64,000 nt of DNA from Neurospora tetraspora (lineage: Eukaryota; Ascomycota; Sordariomycetes; Sordariales; Sordariaceae): positions 5,518,001 to 5,582,000 of the forward strand of contig NW_026944383.1 of NCBI RefSeq assembly GCF_033439725.1. The letters run 5' to 3'. Under the pieces are notes generated by a model that saw nothing but the letters and a program-made list of their open reading frames with translations, ran no database searches and had not been told where the DNA came from. The position numbers were made by a program, and so were the translations under genes. Of the stretch, positions 47,379-57,461 are shown piece after piece (positions within the stretch are counted from its first letter, which is position 1; each line of letters opens with the position of its first letter).

Positions 47379-47467
47379 GCCCGCGTGGCGCAATTGGTTA
47401 GCGCGTCAGACTTTTACGAACAAGTGAAGTGATCTGAATGTTGCGAGTTCGAGTCTCGCCGTGGGCG
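47379..47467 (+). tRNA. tRNA-Lys(UUU) with 15-nt intron
   Basis: Acceptor GCCCGCG pairs with CGTGGGC. The D arm is GCGC-loop-GCGC. The anticodon stem TCAGA/TCTGA encloses the loop C-T-TTT-A, a 15-nt intron (47417-47431, placed one base after the anticodon) and A38. The T arm is GCGAG-TTCGAGT-CTCGC. The anticodon is TTT at 47413-47415. The intron contains GAA, which can pair with the anticodon as in other tRNA introns. A run of nine or more T follows within eight bases, which fits pol III termination. Confidence 0.9.
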
Positions 47468-47471
47468 GCTT

Positions 47472-47482
47472 GATTTTTTTTT
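47472..47482 (+). terminator. Pol III T-run after tRNA-Lys
   Basis: A run of T directly downstream of the mature 3' end on the coding strand. Confidence 0.6.
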
Positions 47483-49389
47483 GTTTTTCCTTTTTTTGCA
47501 TTTTTCTTGCTTGCGTTTGTTTCATTGTCGTAGTTGATTCCATTTCTTTTCTACAATCGCGCAGTGGTGTCGCGATTTGAGCTGTTTTCGTTTTACTGAC
47601 TGGCTGGTTTTTTTTTCCTTGAATGCACTGCGGTTGTGTTCGTGGATCGCTGGATCTCGCACCGAATGAACAGTTGCAGTCAAGGTGTTTGCGATGCTGT
47701 TGTTAGTGTTGATTGATACTTCCACTTCGCACCTTCCGCGTCTCCCATCCGTGCCCCTCCCGGCCAATTCAGTTTGGTCGAAGGTCAATCCCATGGATGG
47801 AAAGTTTGCGACTATCAACCGAAGTGTCCAGGACGACAAGATAAGGTAGAGAGAGAGAGATGTTCGTCCACATGCACGCAATCACCAATGCCCAAGCACA
47901 TTCGTAACTACTTACCTACCTACAAGTACTAGGCATTTCCAAATAACGACAAAAGAATTACAATCCGTCATCTGTCGGCTCGCCTCGATCAGCGACTTTT
48001 CGCCCATTTCAATCATCCAATTGCTAGGTAGAGGTACCTTACCCATACTTGCAACAGCCGAGACGAGCGATACCGCGTTGCTGGACACCGAAGTTAAGAA
48101 GGGGGATAATAGCCTTGCATATAGCAGGCATATCTCCATTCTCAGGATGTGTGCTCTATATCGACAAATGACTGTAACGCTCGAGTACGTGATTTCACGG
48201 ACGGCTTGCTCCCTTGAACGTAATATGAGGCGTGAGTCACCTCCTGTCTCGTTTTCTTTCACAACATGAACTTCAGCTCTTAGAGGACCGAGGATGGGAT
48301 AAGATGTTTATCTTTGAACGCTTCGATCTGGAAACGAGCAAGTCCGTGGTCTCTTCGGATCAAGAAACTCGAGTGTCTGTCTTCTGTCCCAGCTGGTTAC
48401 CTCTACCTACCTCTACCAAGACAGTAAACTCTTCAAATGAGCTAACTGATTCGCTTGCAGAGATAACTACACAAAGTTCACGTTGTTCTTTTCCAAACAA
48501 GTAGCCTTGCTGGGAAATCTATCAGGTGGGAAAATGGGTAAGGTATATGACTCATGTGTGGTTGTCGCCGCTCCTTCCTTCCCACAGTTCCAGGACTGAA
48601 AGTGAGGCTCTGCGCCGCGTAGAGGCAAACGGGGGCTGGGAGCCGGCCCCCATCTCACGCACCTACCCATTTCCAAGTACCGGACTCCCACCGTCCTCGA
48701 ACTTTGAGGCTCAAAGCGGGTGCTTCGTCTCGCTGCTAGGTCCCGTGGTCCAGCTATGCAGCTGATATCCATGCTACAACTCTTGCCAGTCAGTTCTTTC
48801 AAGGCTATCAGTCATACTGTAGCCTCATTTGCTTCTTGTCCTAGAGGGAAAGGTCAGGGATCTCCACCAGAGAACAGCCCTGGAGGAGGTCAGCTGTTGA
48901 ACTTGAGATCAGATGGAATGGCCCAGCCGCCTATCTGCCACCTAGAACAATCCATATCCATCCGACAAGCAGGTAGCACAGCCACAATCTTGTTGAGCTC
49001 AGTGACTAGATCGAACCCCTTCTCCTTCGATCCCTGACTGCTATTGGTCTTGCCCTAACCTGAGGGCTGTAGTCCCGTGCTACACGTCATCGGATAAGTC
49101 CAGACTGCAGTTCAAACTCACGTCGACTAGGCAACAAGGCACTCATTTTTTCTTTCTCAACCGAGGGGTATCTCTGAGCTTGAACCCTAGCTTGTGCCCC
49201 GCACAAAGTTTTCCTTCTACATAAATTCTTCAGCCATCTCCTCCCTTCCTCTTTTCTTCCTCATACAACAAACTCTCAAGTTCCCCCCCTCGTCTTTCTT
49301 TCCACACCTTCACTCGCTCTCACTTCTTGTCCTCCTTCACGAGGCAAGTCGTGAACCACCAAGATGGTCACGATCAACAAGGCCCTCGC
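47483..49389. other. Intergenic, no gene recognised
   Basis: About 1.9 kb. Contains GGTAGAGGTACC at 48026-48037 and an inverted copy group at about 48397-48416 (TACCTCTACCTACCTCTACC). The last 150 bases before 49390 are CT-rich, like a promoter and leader, and end in an ATG at 49364 that does not open a supported gene. Confidence 0.35.
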
Positions 49390-49541
49390 GTCACTGGCAG
49401 TGGCATCTTCACTGCTGTCGGCGTCGTCGGCGCCATCTCGCCCTCACCTGGCATCGCCTTGATCGCCACCATCATCGCCGAGTTCCTTGTCTGGGCTGGC
49501 TGTGCCTCGCTCGCTGAGCTGGGAACGTCGCTCCCAAGAAA
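49390..49541 (+). pseudogene. Amino-acid permease (APC) fragment
   Basis: The frame reads TGSGIFTAVGVVGAISPSPG and then EFLVWAGCASLAELGTSLPR. This is helix 1 to helix 2 of fungal APC-superfamily amino-acid permeases (GSGIF motif, ELGT.(L/I)PR motif). The rest of the permease is absent: upstream sequence is unrelated, and downstream it meets a GTGAGT-like donor and apparent intron (about 49545-49709), then other modules. An isolated gene fragment carried with intron sequence. Confidence 0.6.
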
Positions 49542-49704
49542 ATGTGAGTTCAGTTCGATATCATCAGTTTACACTTTCACTTCCACCTCATCGCGTCATT
49601 TCTCATCTTCACGATCTTCACCTCTTCCCACAAGCTCAAATATCGCGGCTGCTTCTACATTCATGCCAAACTCTTTTTGTGATGGGAATCTGAACCGATG
49701 CTGA

Positions 49705-50024
49705 CAAAAACAGACCACCACCACCACCACCAACGCTTCTTCTCTCCTACCCCTCCTCACCACCTTGTTGCTTGCAGGCATTTTCTTTGCGACGACTCAA
49801 AAGCTTGGTTTTCCTTTGAACTGATTTTCTCACGATCTATTCGACGACTTATGGCCAGACCGTCTCACTAGGTCTCGATCATTCTCAGCATTTCGAGATC
49901 CTCTCCCCGCCTTGAGTCTTGGGAGTCTTACCGGGGTAGTGATACCACCACCGACGACACTATGGCTCCTCGCGCTGCCAACGTTTCTGGTTCTGCGGAG
50001 CCATGCAGTGACTGCCTACAGCTC
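49705..50024 (+). pseudogene. Rearranged copy of the CxxC gene leader and exon 1
   Basis: Two segments match the region before and at the start of the gene at 24682: an ACC-repeat/TCTCTCCTACCCCTCCTCACC block (49709-49763, like 24598-24652) and GGCTCCTCGCGCTGCCAACG after the ATG at 49962 (like 24682-24704). Between them about 185 bases of unrelated DNA have been inserted. The reading frame leaves the homology after the first seven residues (MAPRAAN). Confidence 0.55.
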
Positions 50025-50336
50025 TGGGTAAGCCTTTAGTTGCTCTGTCCTCAAGCGAAGAACATCACTAACACAGAGCGTCACCAACAGTACCTGTATC
50101 TCTAGCGCCTCGGATGATTGTGTTCCCAGCCCCGAAAGGCAAACCTCACCCTCGCACCCAAGGCTACCTATCTCTTTCACCATTCCGAATGGGACCGGTA
50201 CTCCAAAGATATCACCATCGACCCAGGGCAGCCCCCGGGCAGCAAAAGCCTGTTCAACCACCGGTTCAGCAGTCAATCCAACCAAAGATTGCTCCCCGTT
50301 CCATGGCCCAGCGACCTCCCTGAGCAGCAACAAATC

Positions 50337-50640
50337 TCAACGTTCCTACCCCTCTCGTCATCGTCCTCTTCCTCTCCTTCTTCGCAACCTTCTTCGGCCT
50401 GACCTTGTTGGCCACGAGCAGGCACATGCACCACGCTTACAAGCTGGGCGTCCTATACGTCGTAGATTCCGTAATCCGCAAATTGTTGGATCAGGCAAAG
50501 GCCCTTGGACAACCCGTCACCCTCGGTGCCCAGGATTCACCTGCGGCGCCCGTACGTGCTGGACGACACGCGCCGTTCCAGTTCCGATCATCTCCAACCC
50601 CGAGTTGCCGCCGAACCCAACGTCCCACCGTGACCACCTC
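50337..50640 (+). pseudogene. Inverted copy of part of the 26.2-26.4 kb gene
   Basis: The reverse complement of about 26160-26400, with a roughly 80-base insertion at about 50440-50535. On this strand it reads NVPTPLVIVLFLSFFATFFG and then LTLLATSRHMHH, a transmembrane helix, and later PYVLDDTRRSSSDHLQP. About ten substitutions between the copies fall on all three codon positions, so at least one copy is not under coding constraint. Which strand was originally coding is unresolved. Confidence 0.55.
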
Positions 50641-50964
50641 TCTGAGTTGTCAGGTTTTTCTTCAACCTGAAGACTGGGGACTCCATCAACATCACATCAA
50701 CCTGAACTCAACATGGAGTCCTCAGTCTTCTTCAAGTTTCTCGCAGGTCCCTCAACATCAGACAACACCACACAGCTCCTGACCGAGTGTCATGAGAATT
50801 ATATTCATTCCTGCCGGGAGATGGTCCAACATCAGCAGCCTAGTCAACCTCAAAGTTTTCAAGTTCCGATCTCACAGTCCCAGCCGGCACTGCAGGAGCT
50901 ACGGGAGGCATTGCCGGAGAGAACGTCAACGACTCAACCACAACAGCAAGCACCAGACCACCAT

Positions 50965-51285
50965 CGATCTTTGTGTGTTTTTTTGTGTTGTTTTTCCAGC
51001 ATCATGGTCAATGCCGACGGAGAGTTCGTCATTGCCGAGCCTGACAAGGCATCGTGGGAACAGTTTCAGGCCAAGGCCAAGTCAAACTCCCGGCAGTGAT
51101 GGTGGAAATTGCTGAGTCCCATTCCTCTCATGGCTTGGAGCCAGAAGTGGACGACTCCTGCGTCGGCAGCTCAAAAGGCTACTCCTGAAGGAGACAAGGA
51201 GATCCAGGAGCGTGGGCTGGAGTGCCCCATCGACCACAAGTTGTTCATAGACCCAATGAAGACACCACTCCAGCTCACGCTACTG
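50965..51285 (+). pseudogene. Mpe1/RBBP6-like polyadenylation factor fragment
   Basis: After a TTTTTCCAG acceptor the frame reads MVNADGEFVIAEPDKASWEQ, then (past a TGA at 51097-51099, same frame) GDKEIQERGLECPIDHKLFI and DPMKTP. I recognise this as the linker and start of the U-box/RING region of fungal Mpe1, a subunit of the mRNA cleavage and polyadenylation factor. The metal-binding Cys pair expected after MKTP is missing; sequence changes to LQLTLLA and then a poly-A-rich tract. The same acceptor and T-rich intron end occur at about 24553-24584 attached to different DNA. Confidence 0.55.
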
Positions 51286-51287
51286 GC

Positions 51288-51388
51288 AAAAAAAAAAAAA
51301 AAAAAAAGACAAAAAAAAAACACAAAAACAACAAAAAAAAAAAAATTTAAAAGAAAAAGAAAGGAAAAGAAAAGAACAAAAAAAAAGT
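51288..51388. repeat. A-rich low-complexity tract
   Basis: About 100 bases of A interrupted by C, G or T, directly downstream of the Mpe1-like fragment. It might be an expanded poly-A or a simple repeat. No target duplication is seen, so retroposition is not supported. Confidence 0.6.
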
Positions 51389-51482
51389 ACTTGACCGACG
51401 ACGAACAAGAAGCAGGAGGCCATGATCACTGCCCTATACTAGCATTTCCTACCTGGTGTTTCTACCCAAACCGACGCACACG

Positions 51483-51747
51483 AAGACAGCGAAGTTGAGG
51501 GGGCCCAACAGCGACTGGCGAGCTACATGAAGCGCTTGGAGGAAGAACAAAAGAAGATCAACGACATGATGCTCGAGATGAATCCGAACATGGCGGACGT
51601 TAAGATTGCTCAGTCTGTCGTGGCCATGCTTCAAAAGCAGATCATCACAAGCGCCTTTTGCTTCTTCGTTTCCAACCGCTGATCGCCTCTGTGGCTTCTG
51701 GCTCCCAGCCATGAGAGGAATGAGACTTAGCGATTTCCACCATCAGC
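51483..51747 (+). pseudogene. Coiled-coil fragment joined to shared module
   Basis: The frame reads VEGAQQRLASYMKRLEEEQK, then KINDMMLEMNPNMADVKIAQ and a stop at 51680-51682. This is a clear helical segment of unknown parent. It is followed at 51701-51747 by bases shared with 22768-22815 (AMRGM, LSDFHH). The module junction is within 20 bases. Confidence 0.4.
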
Positions 51748-52282
51748 ACGGGAGTGCCGCATCTCGTCATCGATGAATCCCCGGTGCAGCTCAAGAAGGG
51801 ACCACCAACCAAACGATTTGTGACCATCGTGGCGAAAGCGGGCAAAGACCCTCTATTCCCTGGTCTTGAACGTGGCTGGACACCCGCTGAGTCTCTCAGT
51901 AACCATGCTGAAGCATACCAAACTGCCAAAGAGGGGTGCTGGATCGCCAGAGAGCAGATATCAGGCTGGATATTGAGATGAAGCGAGCCAAAACAGAGTT
52001 GCCGGCTGACTGGTGGAAGAAGCTGTCCAAGGGCCTGTCTCCGTCCTGGCAAGGCTACAGCCGCCTCTGAGAGTAAAGTTGGAAAAGGAGGAGAAGATCG
52101 ACTTGCCATACTGTCTCCCTGTGAATGTTGTCACCGGCGCCAAGCACGAAAATGGGAGGGTCGTGGGATGGATCACGAAAGATGGGAATTATGATGATGT
52201 ATATAGAGTACCTGTAGTGATAACGGAAGAGGGGAAACGGAAACCAGGGCAGCCTAGAAATACTGGAAGGGAGTGCCGGTGA
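51748..52282 (+). pseudogene. Protein-like fragments in shifting frames
   Basis: Three frames in turn look coding: PTKRFVTIVAKAGKDPLFPG to WIAREQISGW (stop near 51981), DIEMKRAKTELPADWWKKLS (about 51970-52070), and EKIDLPYCLPVNVVTGAKHE to VVITEEGKRKPGQPR (about 52090-52255). They may be one decayed gene with two frameshifts or further unrelated modules. The family is not recognised. Confidence 0.35.
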
Positions 52283-52718
52283 ATGGGAAGCCAAGTGAAG
52301 GGAATTCAGGGCACGGACTTCCAACAATAACAGAATTGATCCGTACCTCATATCCGTATCGTTCATGTCCATGATGAATACCGCCGTATGCCGTGATTTG
52401 CGCCCAAGACCCGTTTCGCACACCGGAAAACGTGATCGGGGTAAGTGAGATGCGTTGACTGGAAGTGAAAACATCAGACAAGTTTCCTTTGAGTTCGTGG
52501 GAGGAACTTGAGACATACTATGCCAACCAGACATCTTTCTCATTCCAAATACCTTTATCCATGCCCTATTCATCTCTTCAAAGGTGTTTTATCCCAGACT
52601 AACCATCGCCCCAGATTTCCAAGACCGCATCAGCGCATCACCACTTCGGCATGCGGCACGGGAGCACTCCACTCCACCATCGTGATAAACCCAACATCTC
52701 AGCTCCTCTTCCAACAAA

Positions 52719-52807
52719 GCGGGTTTAGCTCAGTTGGGAGAGCGTCAGACTGAAGTCCACTTCACTCATAAATCTGAAGGTCGTGTGTTCGATCCACACA
52801 AACCGCA
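52719..52807 (+). tRNA. tRNA-Phe(GAA) with 16-nt intron
   Basis: Acceptor GCGGGTT pairs with AAACCGC except for one G5:A68 mismatch. D arm GCTC/GAGC; anticodon stem TCAGA/TCTGA; loop C-T-GAA-G, then a 16-nt intron, then A38; T arm GTGTG-TTCGATC-CACAC; discriminator A. The anticodon GAA lies at 52752-52754. From memory, the published N. crassa tRNA-Phe gene also has a 16-bp intron in this position. A TTTTT pol III stop lies about ten bases downstream. Confidence 0.93.
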
Positions 52808-54443
52808 ATATCTTCTCTTTTTGCCGTTTTCGTGATCGTGGTGGTGGAGTTGTGGCCAAGATGGGGGGCTCAGGGAAGCAGGGGTGATCCTGCCTTTTTG
52901 ACTTGGGCACTGTGGGCATGACTCGCGTGTAAGTCGTGAACTGGGGCTTGCTTCTCTTGCCCGAACAAGGGAACAAGAAAATGAATCAATTAGATGAACG
53001 GCAAACTGCGAGGTACATGAAGAGCCTGTTGATAGGTCCCGCGGAAAGCCACCTTTTCACCGGTTGAGGGCAATACAAGACACGTGACTTTTACCCGGTC
53101 GAACCGGGCTTCGAAGAAATTCGGTTCCAACGTATGGCCTCTTGGCGGGTAAAAAGCGATGTAAGCCGCAGCGACGTTGCTGAAGAGCCTGCCTGAAGAG
53201 GAAGAGGATGCGAAGTACCTTGATGGTCACGAGAGTACTGTCATTAGTTGGTTGTTCTTTGGCACAGCACGGGGGTCACAGATCAGGATCTGCTTCCTAC
53301 CTCAATGGTCATCAGCCTTATAGAGATGAAAAAAGATGGAAGAGTGTCCCACGATCGATCGTAATGGGTCCTGGAAAGATGGTGAAGCATGGAAGATATA
53401 CGAGCGTCCACTTACTAACACCGTCAGCCGGGAACCGTTGCCAAGCTTCCATCCACCGCCGTTGCGGTACACCGGACAGCCCGCGTGGCTCTTTCCTTGC
53501 GAAAACGCACCCAAACAGGAAGTAGAAGGCGCCTGTGACCTGCACATGGCACTCAAGTGACCGGTCATTCTATGACAAAGAATTACCAGGAGCCAGGTAG
53601 CGGCTGAAGCGTAGGGCTGACTAGGTGAATCCCGTGGAGGTGTGGGCGGTGTGTAGGTGGTGACGAATTGACACGGACAACTCGAAGTCAGGTATCCATC
53701 CCTCCAGGAACGTAGGACTTACACCTCCTCGTTGTAACAAACCCTGAACTTGGTTCCAACCCTCACGTCTACCAGAAATGTTCTCACGCTCAGTAATACC
53801 GAGAAGGCGTAGTGTCATCTGGGTAGGACTGTGTGCTACCGAGACCGAGGCGCTGGTTCTTCATTGTCGGTAACAGCCGAGAGCCGCTTCAATTTATGAA
53901 TGGGGGACTGGAACCTGGAACGGTTCCAGGTGCACGTCTTCGCCGGCAACAGCGCGTAAAGGCGGTAAACTCGGAGATCCAAGCGTCTACCTGGCACTAT
54001 TCGAAGGCCCTCACCAGCGAAGATCTCAGGTTCAATCGTCCAGAACGGAGGGGCCTACATCTCCCATTCACCGAGAGACAGGTAAGTGAAGAAACCAGAC
54101 GGCAATTCTAAGGCAACAACCATCGTGATGTCTCCCAAACGGGCATTATCCTGTCACCGACTTCCATGCCTCCCACGCCTGGTCGGTGAGAACTGAGAAG
54201 ATTCCCCACCATCTCATCCATCACTTTTCTGGATGGCAGCCTCAAGCCCCCAAATGCGAGCCTCGCAACTCCATGAAGAAGTTAATATGCCCAGAAAAAG
54301 AACATCAGAAAACGGCCCTCTGCTTGCCACCCCTTTGTGTGATGAGTGATGTGTCGACACTCGACGGTTATGCCCTCAAACCGCAACCGCATCTCAATAC
54401 GCCACCGTCGGTGAGTACAGAGGCTCCTCGTACCTCTAGCTGG
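52808..54443. other. Intergenic, no gene recognised
   Basis: About 1.6 kb of normal composition. Small palindromes occur (GAACCTGGAACGGTTCCAGG around 53911-53930; CCGGTCGAACCGG around 53097-53109). No protein-like frame. Confidence 0.35.
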
Positions 54444-54450
54444 TATATAA
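54444..54450 (+). promoter_or_regulatory. TATA box of small secreted protein gene
   Basis: TATATAA about 96 bases before the ATG at 54546, followed by a CA-rich leader (CAACAGCC, ACAACCACAAAG) typical of a strongly expressed fungal gene. Confidence 0.55.
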
Positions 54451-54545
54451 AGCCCAACCCTCCTCACCCTTCAACCTCAAATCTCAACAGCCTCAGCACC
54501 AACACAACAGCTTCACTCAACAACCACAAAGTAGCAATCGCCAAA

Positions 54546-55046
54546 ATGGTCCAAATCACCTCCCTCCTCCTCGCCACCGCCGCCTTCCTCAGTGCCGGCG
54601 TCTCCGCCCAAGTCCCCCACCACCCCTCCCCTCCCACCAACGCCTGCAACACCGGCGAATTCTACTGCGGTGGTGAGCTCTTGGCCGGTAAGTTAAACCT
54701 CCCCTCATTTCCTCATGCCCCCCCTTCCCCACAAATCCAGTTCGGACCCAAGCTAAAAGTTACCTACCTATCTCAATGCAAAACAGGCCAATACTACGAC
54801 TACTGGAAGCTCCGCATCGACAACGCCCTGCGGGCCGTCGGCCAAGTTCCCGACGGCACGCACGAGAGCGACTCGCTCTTCTATTGCGCGAACGGAACCG
54901 CCGGCAGTGCGGTTCTCCAGTTCGACGAGTGGTGCAAGGCCAACGGCCGCCAGAACTGGGGCTGCCAGCCGCCTCAACGCGACCACTGCAAGACGAATGT
55001 CGGGGGTGTTCTTGTTGAGAAGAATTCTTGCTGCGATGTTAACTAG
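54546..55046 (+). CDS. Small cysteine-rich secreted protein
   Basis: Exons 54546-54687 and 54787-55046 give 133 residues. The intron (54688-54786, 99 nt, GTAAGT/AAACAG) is a multiple of three and stop-free, so it can be read through by mistake. The N-terminus MVQITSLLLATAAFLSAGVS-AQ is a classical signal peptide. The mature part starts with a Pro/His-rich spacer and then has eight cysteines (NACNTGEFYCG, FYCAN, EWC, WGC, DHC, SCC). A TGEFYC...YWKLRID...EWC layout is shared by small secreted proteins of many ascomycetes with no known enzymatic role. An effector, antifungal or wall-associated function is possible but nothing here decides it. No frame breaks. Confidence 0.82.
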   Translation: MVQITSLLLATAAFLSAGVSAQVPHHPSPPTNACNTGEFYCGGELLAGKLNLPSFPHAPPSPQIQFGPKLKVTYLSQCKTGQYYDYWKLRIDNALRAVGQVPDGTHESDSLFYCANGTAGSAVLQFDEWCKANGRQNWGCQPPQRDHCKTNVGGVLVEKNSCCDVN

Positions 55047-55525
55047 ATGCTGGTCTAGTGGCAGTTGAGTTTACCCACTCGCTAGCTCGTTATCACCCAT
55101 ATGACGACGGGAGTGATGAGCGATATTGCGAAGGGGTGAAGACTGAAGAGGTTCCTACCGACTGGATGCATGGACCATAGGGTTATTGGGATGTTGGGAG
55201 ACTCAGAAGGTTGAACGTCGCAAGACAACTTTTCCTTTTTTTTGTTATTTGCCTGGCCAAGCTTAACGTTCTTTTTTCCTTTGGAAGTAATAGGCAGGGG
55301 ATGTAACGAGCCGTCCACTCCTTGATTAGCACAGCATAGGTATAATACGAACAGGTTGCAACCACACTCTTGGAAGGAAGCAGAAGCTCCTACCCAAGCA
55401 AGATCTTACTGATTGTAAAACGAAGAAAAGGGAACATGATAAAGGAACTACCAAAAACTAAAAAAATAAGAAAACGCCAAAAAGATGCGATCCCCACTTG
55501 AGCGAAGTGGAGATCAAACTGATGT
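55047..55525. other. 3' region of secreted-protein gene
   Basis: Probably the 3' untranslated region, then short intergenic sequence. The last part, read on the minus strand, has T-runs (around 55455-55475) that could stop pol III after tRNA-Leu. No gene. Confidence 0.4.
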
Positions 55526-55632
55526 TGACAAGAGTGGGATTCGAACCCACGCCCTTTCGGACCACGGATTTCTCGGATGAGGATTAAGGGTTAACCTTAA
55601 CGTGGCGCCTTAGACCGCTCGGCCATCTTGCC
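55526..55632 (-). tRNA. tRNA-Leu(AAG) with 27-nt intron
   Basis: On the minus strand acceptor GGCAAGA pairs with TCTTGTC (one G-T wobble). The D arm stem is GCC/GGC; the anticodon stem is CCACG/CGTGG; the loop T-T-AAG-G is followed by a 27-nt intron (55568-55594) and C38. A long variable arm (TCCGAAAGGGC) marks it as class II. The T arm is GTGGG-TTCGAAT-CCCAC and the discriminator A. The anticodon AAG is at 55598-55596. Confidence 0.92.
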
Positions 55633-56899
55633 TTTTAATTGAAAATTCGTCAATTCCTTCCCATTTTGAGATCAATCTCCTCCATCGTCCATGCAATCAA
55701 CAAGCTCACTCCTCGATGCGGCCTTCCCCTTCACCCTCACCCTTACCACCCGTATAGACCTGTTTGATGAACCTCTCGGCATCCTAGATGATGTGCACAC
55801 TCTGATCCACGCTAGGTGAGTTCGGCTCTCCTTGCACTTTCTGCCATCCTACCAACAACTCCCTCAAGTGGCTTCCCGCTTGGAGGATCTCGGGCCCGAT
55901 GAGGCTCTTGAGGGGAGGAATCCTACAGGCGGCTAGGAGAACGAGCATTGCGCCTGCCATTCTGTTTTACGTCGTGTTAGTGCTAGCTCTAAGTCGGATG
56001 GTGCGAGAATAGGAGGCAGGAGGAGGGGAAAATGAATGAGAGGGACGCACGAAAGTGAACAAATCCATGTATCAACCAACACTGTCTGGGAGAATCCCCT
56101 TAGGTTCAATATGTGAAGCAAACAAGCATCCAGACAAGCCTTGCAGTTGGCTAGGACTTCGTGGTCTGCTAGCTTTATGTTCATGGATGACGGGGCAGTG
56201 ATGCTGTTCATGCCGACGGCCGTGCTGCTTGCTGGAACGGAGGCCAGGGGACCTTGGGCGCCACTGAATCCGCCTGTTGTTGCACTTGGGCTGGTTCCAG
56301 GGCTGGAGCCGGCATTGGAACTGCTTCATCCACATAAGATATCTGTGGTAGGGGAGTTGGTAACTCTCCTCTGGGGCCAGGTTGATGATAGTAAAGGAGT
56401 TGCAACTTACGGCCGGTATATCACACTCCGGCAAGTGAGATACCTTTGCCTCAGGAACCCCCCATGCTCCGTCTTTACTCCGGTGATCTTGTGCTCTGCC
56501 TTGGGTTGTGGCCACTCAACCTCGAAAGCGAAAGCCTCTGGCAGCACACTCCTCTACTCATCCAACTGATGATCTAGCTCCTTCACAATGCCAGGGAACC
56601 GCTTATCGTCCAAGCTCGCGCCTGTTTCCCTGGAATACAGTAGCTGATGCACTCGATTTAGCAGCCTTCTCATCGATATACAAGCCAAAACGTACAAGGA
56701 GCTCTGCTCCTCCTCTTGGGCGGTCGAGTGCGTGCTATACCCTGCACCTGGTAGCGGAACTGAGGATTCGATGCGAGCAATACCTGATAGCGGCAAGTTG
56801 GAGAGCTCAGCTAGGTAGTCTGATTCGAGGATGTAGCAGGACCAAAAGATGCGGCGGATACGTTCTTGATCTTCGGAAGTGGAATCGCGGGGAGAGTAT

Positions 56900-56907
56900 G
56901 AAAGGAG
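56900..56907. repeat. Target-site duplication GAAAGGAG (left copy)
   Basis: Equal to 62447-62454. Removing one copy plus the element restores the exon frame (KCLLLLSYSPRDS). Confidence 0.9.
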
Positions 56908-56971
56908 GGGCCCTGCTAGGGGGGCACTAGTCCTTTTGCTGGGGGGGCACTAATACCTCTGGGGGTTAGGG
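56908..56971 (+). repeat. Left terminal inverted repeat
   Basis: 64 bp, the first 33 bases perfect against the right end. Contains a direct repeat of GGGGGGCACTA. Confidence 0.9.
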
Positions 56972-57024
56972 TTCTGTGTAGTCAGAATCTGGGTCGTAAT
57001 TTCGTGATACACTCCATAGTGTTA

Positions 57025-57257
57025 ATCCCTTTAACGGGACAAATTTGACATTTTAGCGCGCCCCGCAAGATACCTGGAGGACTTGGTGACGTGGCTTGTC
57101 AGCTAAGCACTCCGCCTACATTACTAGTAAGCGCTACCAAGGCTGGGGTTTCCGAGGTCTTTGCAAGCTGAAGAGGTATCCTACAGGAAAATGGGAACCA
57201 CCGATTGGCTCAAACTTGCAGGATGCTAAAATGTCAAATTTGTCCCGTTAAAGGGAT
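57025..57257. mobile_element. MITE-like element with 33-bp perfect inverted repeats
   Basis: 57025-57057 and 57225-57257 are perfect reverse complements (ATCCCTTTAACGGGAC at the outer end). The 167-bp centre is normal GC, non-coding and not RIPed. No clear target duplication; the flanks are TTA and AAT. It lies inside the left part of the larger transposon. Confidence 0.75.
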
Positions 57258-57461
57258 AATCGTAAAAATGCGGGTCGCACCCGCTAGCCGCCCAGACCCA
57301 GTAGCACATACCAGATATATACATTTAGCGATTTTGAATTTCTACCCTTTCAAAACGGCCTCCGAGTCTATTACCAAACATTAATGAAATCAATTACCAA
57401 TAAGATCAATCGCATCACTACCGCACAGTCAACAACATAGCACATTATCTATAAATACTAT

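Noticed and set aside
48050-48125. Possible 5S rRNA-like segment (ACACCGAAGTTAAGAAGGG)
   Set aside because: Only a short resemblance. The promoter and helices of Neurospora 5S rRNA are absent.
49364-49470. Signal-peptide-like start (MVTINKALASLAVA)
   Set aside because: The hydrophobic run is the permease fragment in another frame and stops after about 30 codons.
51288-51388. Poly-A tract as evidence of a retroposed cDNA
   Set aside because: Nearby modules keep intron ends, there is no target duplication, and the tract is interrupted; simple repeat is as likely.
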